Below, piece after piece: positions 55,681 to 64,000 of a stretch of 64,000 nucleotides of DNA (position 1 is its first letter; each line of letters begins with the position of its first letter). Both the position numbers and the translations under genes were made by a program. Under the pieces are notes generated by a model. It worked only from the letters and a program-made list of their open reading frames with translations, was not told where the DNA came from and ran no database searches. The stretch covers positions 3,224,001 to 3,288,000 of the forward strand of contig CAVNZM010000012.1 of the NCBI GenBank assembly GCA_963693365.1, in the 5' to 3' direction. This DNA comes from Amoebidium appalachense. Taxonomy: Eukaryota > Ichthyosporea.

Positions 55681-57584
55681 TATATGCAGGCAACAGACCA
55701 CACAGATACACGACAAACACACACACAAACAAGTAAAACTTCACGTAACACAGAAACCAACGCATCAACACGTACAGATACGTCACCAAACATACTTGTA
55801 AGTTTCGAGGGTAGGCAGCAGGCACACTGATACGAGCAGGGAGAAGAGGTTTATGGAGACCAGCAGGGAGGCCACGATTGCATAGACGATGAGGATGGGT
55901 TCGGGCAGGCCGTCGTCAAAACTGAGCTCCACCAGGGCAACCATGGCAAACCCTGCCGACAACCATGTGTCAGTGAGCGAAAATTGGTCAATCGTCACCT
56001 CATCTTGATCGACTTTGTACAACAAGCTCAGAAATCGGTTAATCGTGATCAATAACGTAGCAAACCCTGCCGACAACAAATCGTTAGTAAGCAGAAATGG
56101 GTAAATCGTCACCTAATCGTGATCGATAGTATGGCAAACCCTGCCAACAACGAAACATCGGCGATCAACAATTGGAGAGTCGTCAGCTAGGCCTGATCAA
56201 TCTCGTGCAACAAACTCGGCCAAGGCCATATGTTACGAGATCGAAATTGCCTAATCGTGATTACTAATATGGCAAACCCTGCCAACACCATGTGTTGGCG
56301 ATCGGAAATTGGTTGATCATCACCTATTCGTGATCGATTGTATGGCAAATTTTCCCGAAACTGCATGTTAAGAGATTGAAATCGGTTAATGGTCACCTGA
56401 TTCTACCATTGGCAAGAGTAGGGTAACCCTGAAAATCAACGATATGCTGGAAATGGAATCCTCCCCTCCCCTCCCCCTCCCCCCACTGCCACCAACACCA
56501 CCACCCACCCCACCCCCCACCCACCCTCCTCCCAGTAAATACAAACACCCAGGTACCCAGGCAACCAGGCACCTAGACACTTACCCACCTACCCGCCCAC
56601 CCACCCACCCACACACATACACCCTCCAAAGTGGGTTGAGAACCCTCCCTGTCTCGCCGTTCACACCCCCAAGCCCTTCATCCCGACCTTAAATAAACAA
56701 CACACACACCCCAATCTCAGAAACTTGAACAGCAGCACACAACAATACATAGCAGCCAAAATCGCACAACAATACCTACAGGCCATAATCGCACAACAAT
56801 CCATAGCAGCCCGAAATCGCACAACAATAACCTACAGGCCATAATTCCACAACAATACATACCAGACAAATTCGCACAACAATACCTAGCAGCCAAATTC
56901 GCACAACAATACCTACAAGCCATAATCCCAGAACGTATTATACATACCAGAAAAAATCATACTTCAATACACACCAGCCAAAACTGCACAGCAATACATA
57001 AATACATAGCAGCCAAATTCGCACAACAATACATACCGGCCAGAATCGCCGAAGTAGCCACCGTTTGTTTTAGCCGTGACACGTTGATTGTGTGCGAGTC
57101 CACAAATTCCGGTACAAACTGATAGGGATCGGCAGCAAATCCCAATTGGGGCGATGGTGGTAGCTGCCCGGATGGGCTTACGGGTGAACTCCTGGTAGTG
57201 GGGGGGGGGGGGGGGGGAGGGGGGGGAGGGGGGGGAGGGGGGGGGGGGATTCAGTACAAACGGGGTTACTTGGCGTGGAGTTACTTGAGGCGTGCGGTGC
57301 TTAAAGATATATGAGAGAAAAGAGAAAAGAGAGTGCTGCTCTATATTACAGGTGAATGGTAAGTGGATGGGGGTCGGGCCGGAGAGAGAACAGGCGGAAA
57401 ACAGGGAGAACGAGGGAAGGGAAGGGGAGAGGGGGGAGGGGGGAGGGGGGAGAGTGACAATGAAAGTGAGAGGAACTACGGTCCTTTCGCCGCCCACAGC
57501 CCCCCCGCCCCTCCCCCCTCCCCCCTCCCCTTCCTCCCGGCCACCTACATAGCGAAACCAACAGCAGCAGCAGCAACAACAACA

Positions 57585-57638
<54 letters not shown>

Positions 57639-58466
57639 CCCCCCCTCCCCCCCCTTCCCCTCACCCCTCCCCCCCCAAAAAACCTGGCTCCTTCTGTTTT
57701 CACCCCCCCCCCCCCACAAAAAGAAAAACAAAAAAAACCGGCCCCTTCTGTTTCCACTCTTGACCCCCCTCGGGGGGGGGGGGGGGGGGGGGGGATGGAA
57801 AAAAAAGAAGTACACACCAGTCTCTCAAACCAACATTCCCCCTTCCCCTCTCATGAACAAAATCCTGCTTCTCTCGAACGGAACCCGGCTGCCCACAATC
57901 TGTCGACAGTATAAATGCGCCCCTGGCACCCATATCTCACATAAGTAGTCTAGCACCTAGGTCAATTACGGAAGCACCCATGACTCACATGCTCTCTCTC
58001 TACATGCTCACTCCTCGTCCCCACACCACTCCCGCCCTTTCCCACATCCCCCAAAGATCAGCACACATACACACGTACGCGCGCGCGTCCACGCACACAC
58101 ACACCCCACACACCCTGTTGTGCTTACCCCAATCTATAAAACAAAAAAAGCATGTATGTCTACATAAACGCACACGTACACACGCACACGCACACGTACC
58201 CGGCCACCCGCCCACACACATACACAGAGAGAGATAGAGACAGAGAGAGAGAGAGAGACAGAGAGACAGAGAGCTAGGAAGGGAGGGAGGGAGGGAGGGA
58301 GGAGGAGGGAGGGAGGGAGGGAGGGAGGGAGGGAGGGAGGGAGGGAGGGAGGGAGGGAGGGAGGGAGGGAGGGAGAGGAAAGGGGGCGGGGGGGGGGGGG
58401 GGGGGGGGAGGAAGCGAGAGAGAGAACGAGTGTGATGGCGGGAAGAGGGGGGAGGGGGGAGGGGAA

Positions 58467-58501
<35 letters not shown>

Positions 58502-58720
58502 GGGGGTAGCGGTACATCACCGTGAAGACGAACAAAAAGGAGAAGAAGAATAGAAACCCGATGCAAAGAGAGCTTACCTGCGATCCAACGGTATCGTGTT
58601 TGCCTCGTTATCCCCCATGTTGAGGGACACGTGATCCTTTGCATCCTGATATTGGGACGCAGTGCTGGGTCGCGCAGGATACTCGCCACTCGAGGTACTG
58701 CCACGTGAATCTTGCTCCAT
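53223..58720 (-). CDS. Orai-family store-operated calcium channel A, complete model, 261 aa
   Basis: Six exons on the minus strand: 58720-58578, 57191-57037, 55952-55796, 55254-55099, 54169-54077 and 53304-53223, with agreeing phases (2, 1, 2, 2, 2). Orai forms the plasma-membrane Ca2+ pore opened by STIM after store depletion. Landmarks: basic helix before TM1 ([15 protein letters not shown]); TM1 [15 protein letters not shown] with the selectivity-filter Glu (human ORAI1 E106 position) and an acidic outer mouth; TM2 [22 protein letters not shown]3 [20 protein letters not shown] with Asp at the E190 position; TM4 [20 protein letters not shown]; short C-terminal helix. The TM2 His (H134 in human) is Asn here. 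The last exon was chosen by phase and is the weakest part. Intron 2 has tandem copies of its own donor and acceptor sites. It is head-to-head with Orai B. Confidence 0.85.
53406..53500 (+). repeat. Poly(G)-headed dispersed element, truncated copy in Orai A intron 5
   Basis: G-rich head, TTTGGTTGCGTCACAAAGTA, CGAAGTACACATGAACAACG and GATAACACGATGCAGAGTG, then it stops. It is antisense to the host gene. Confidence 0.7.
53868..54060. repeat. (GT)n and GTAT-rich tract in Orai A intron 5
   Basis: (GT)n 53870-53922, then TGTGTA and TGTGCA units to the exon 5 donor. The frame of exon 5 stays open through it as His/Thr codons. Confidence 0.9.
54171..54310 (+). repeat. Poly(G)-headed dispersed element, copy in Orai A intron 4
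   Basis: G run, AGAATGCATCACAGAGCACG, AAGTACACACTCACAAC, AGACAACATAATGCAG, then a diverged end. The G run is directly adjacent to the exon 5 acceptor, so its C run on the sense strand is the polypyrimidine tract. It is antisense to the host gene. Confidence 0.7.
54351..54530 (+). repeat. Poly(G)-headed dispersed element, second copy in Orai A intron 4
   Basis: The head AATAGAATGTGTTATAAAGT occurs twice (54352 and 54394), each beside a G run. Then AGTACACGTATTGAACGGAC, AACACAATGCAGAGTGCAAA, CACAAAGAGTATGCATAATA and AGCAGAGCCCATCCTC follow. It is antisense to the host gene. Confidence 0.75.
55943..56405 (-). repeat. Array of copies of the Orai A intron 2 acceptor
   Basis: The true acceptor TTGTCGGCAG/GGTTTGCCAT (exon base 55952) recurs as close copies with exon-like starts at 56066, 56140 and 56278, plus a degraded copy near 56345. 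Unit-like spacers of about 70 bp hold the words AATCGTCACC and TCGTGATCGA. The copy at 56066 is 114 nt upstream, in frame with exon 3. Confidence 0.85.
56735..57040 (-). repeat. Array of copies of the Orai A intron 2 donor
   Basis: The true donor TCTGGCCG/GTATGTATTG (57037/57036) is followed in the intron by about nine units of roughly 33 bp, each like GGTATGTATTGTTGTGCGA plus TTTTGGCTGC. Most keep a GTAT or GGTATT at the same place. Confidence 0.85.
58233..58500. repeat. (GA)n, (GGGA)n and poly(G) block in Orai A intron 1
   Basis: GA-rich 58223-58275, GGGA tetranucleotides 58278-58375, then G runs at 58388-58410 and 58467-58500. It ends about 75 bases before the exon 1 donor. Confidence 0.95.
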
Positions 58721-59715
58721 GTCCTTAGCATGTCAAAGGAAAACTCCCTTCTGGTTTGTGTCAAAAGTAAAACACTTTCTCGTGGATGATACACAGCTTT
58801 ATTCAGCGTTTTGTGTAACCAGTTGTGTATAGTACAATGTAGTGGATGGTTTCTTGCGTGTATATTTTGGCGTATAATTGTGTGTGACATCTGGCGTGAA
58901 TTTATTAACGTGACCCGGTCAATATCTATGCACGTGCTCTTGTTTGTGCTAATGCCTGTGCATGTGTCGACACCGCGTCATCAAGCCCTAACTTGATGTT
59001 TTACGTATTTAAGAAGCACTAGAATTGTAAATCATTCGCACAGAAGGGGTTGACTATTTTCATGTTATTTCTATGTGTTTTGTTTCAACGGTGTTTTTTT
59101 GTAACAAACGAGACAGCCTCTGCTGTACTTTGAACTGCTACTTTGAACCGATTGTTTGTTATGTTTAGGTATCATACAACAGTAGATGGCTCCAAGATAA
59201 GCATTCAAACGCTGATTCGCTGGTTTGTGCGTTTACTTACGTAAGGAGTGTGCTATTATTCAATCAGAATGGCGAACGGTGCGCTGCCCCGGTCGTAGGA
59301 TACAGTGCCACCCTTGCGCTGAAACAAAAAAAAAGACAAAAAAAATAAGTTTTTCAAGTTCACAGACAACCATCATAGAATGATGCGTGAAAATATAGCG
59401 GAGTTCCAGTTAGTTTATTGCTAATATTTACTGAAACATTGCCTGGCCGCTGTAGCAGACCGTTGGTTTTGGTAAAAGTGCGCGGGCATGCTTGATCTCA
59501 CCATGTGTCGGAGTTAATAGGGCTGGAGTCTTGACCGGGATAAATACACTCCTTCCAGGGTGCTTTTCTCAGAGAATCTATGTAATCAACGGCTATAAGG
59601 AAACCTAATACTGTAGCCCAAATTGAATGTGTACGCTTACCTTTAGTTTCACTTCTTTCGACTGGCCCGTTTCTTCTTTCAGTAAAGGATTCCCAAAGGA
59701 TCATCCTCCTCCTCC

Positions 59716-59752
<37 letters not shown>

Positions 59753-59943
59753 CCCCTCCTCCCCTCCGCCCCCCGGAACCGTAGTGACTTGCAGCCTCCA
59801 CCACTTTATTTGAAAAATATCTGGCTTTTACGCCATCTTCTTTACAGTTTTACAAAGACAACTAATTCACTCGATCTTGACAAACTAGTTTAGTTGGAGC
59901 AGCAGATGTCACATTCTCCCGAAACACGAGCACCGTTTCAATC
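58721..59943. promoter_or_regulatory. Shared upstream region of the Orai A / Orai B pair
   Basis: 1.2 kb between divergent ATGs, repeat-poor except for a poly(C) run at 59717-59749. A CAATCAG motif lies at about 59258. No TATA box recognised. Promoter role inferred from position. Confidence 0.45.
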
Positions 59944-63003
<3,060 letters not shown>

Positions 63004-63014
63004 GTACGTGTTAT

Positions 63015-63345
63015 TCATTTATTGCTGAAAAATTCTGAATAAGATTCAATTTAGATCCCGTGCAGCTGTTGGGTATTTTCAAATTTGCACCTCACTCACC
63101 TGTTGCTGAAAAAATCTGGAAAAATTCCAATTTAGATCCCATTCAGCTGTTGTATATTTTTATATTGGTACCTCACTCACCTGTTGCTGAAAATTTCCAG
63201 ATTCAGACCCCGTTCAGCTGTTGAAAATTTTGAGATACAGACCTAATTCACATGTTGCTAAAAAGTATCAAAATTCACAGCCCATCCGGCTGCTGAAAAT
63301 CTCTACATTCAAACCCCAATCACCTGTTGCTGAAAATAACAAAAA
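63015..63345 (+). repeat. Tandem repeat just inside Orai B intron 3, about 60-bp unit
   Basis: Five to six units of the type CACTCACCTGTTGCTGAAAA, then AATTC, TTAGATCCC and CAGCTGTTG. The first unit begins about 12 nt after the donor, and GTACCTCACTCACC in the third unit may be a copy of the donor region. Confidence 0.7.

Positions 63346-64000
<655 letters not shown>

Overview
The window is intron-rich nuclear DNA from a eukaryote with abnormally long low-complexity tracts: (GT/CA)n, (GA)n, and poly(G)/poly(C) runs of 20-60 nt. The genes are small exons (54-760 nt) in introns of a few hundred bases to about 2 kb with GT-AG borders. Very long Cys-Val, His-Thr, Ser-Leu, Glu-Arg or Pro reading frames are only translated repeats and are not annotated. 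The gene set is an Orai Ca2+ channel pair, a trypsin/PAN/TSP1 secreted protease, a TALE homeobox gene, a LOG-type phosphoribohydrolase and a SLAC1/TehA-type anion channel. It fits a unicellular relative of animals or an early-branching lineage better than a vertebrate or fungus. I cannot name the species from sequence alone.

Layout: 2.3-3.3 kb, TALE homeobox exon (minus, gene runs off the left side or is incomplete); 11.0-13.2 kb, unrecognised disordered protein (minus) with a frameshift in a C6 run; 16.2-20.5 kb, SLAC1/TDT channel (minus, 3 exons) sharing a 530-bp upstream region with a LOG gene (plus, 7 exons, 21.0-26.1 kb); 28.9-40.3 kb, secreted multidomain serine protease (minus, 14 exons) head-to-head with a probable mitochondrial zinc-knuckle/RGG protein (plus, 5 exons, 41.7-47.0 kb); 49.5 kb, small one-exon membrane protein with a TATA box; 53.2-58.7 kb Orai A (minus, 6 exons) head-to-head with Orai B (plus, 3 exons seen, 59.9-63.0 kb and on past the window). 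I assembled the gene models by matching splice sites, intron phases and family alignment by eye.

Four things stand out. (1) Orai B has Gln where Orai channels have the selectivity-filter Glu, while its neighbour Orai A keeps Glu. (2) Splice sites, with some exon or intron flank, are duplicated or tandemly amplified beside the real site in at least six places. (3) A dispersed element of about 100-200 bp with a poly(G) head occurs at about 12 places, always inside introns and always antisense to the host gene. (4) Three apparent +1 indels, all in exonic G or C runs, break two otherwise good reading frames. Between genes lies mainly repeat DNA with no recognisable tRNA, rRNA or CRISPR.
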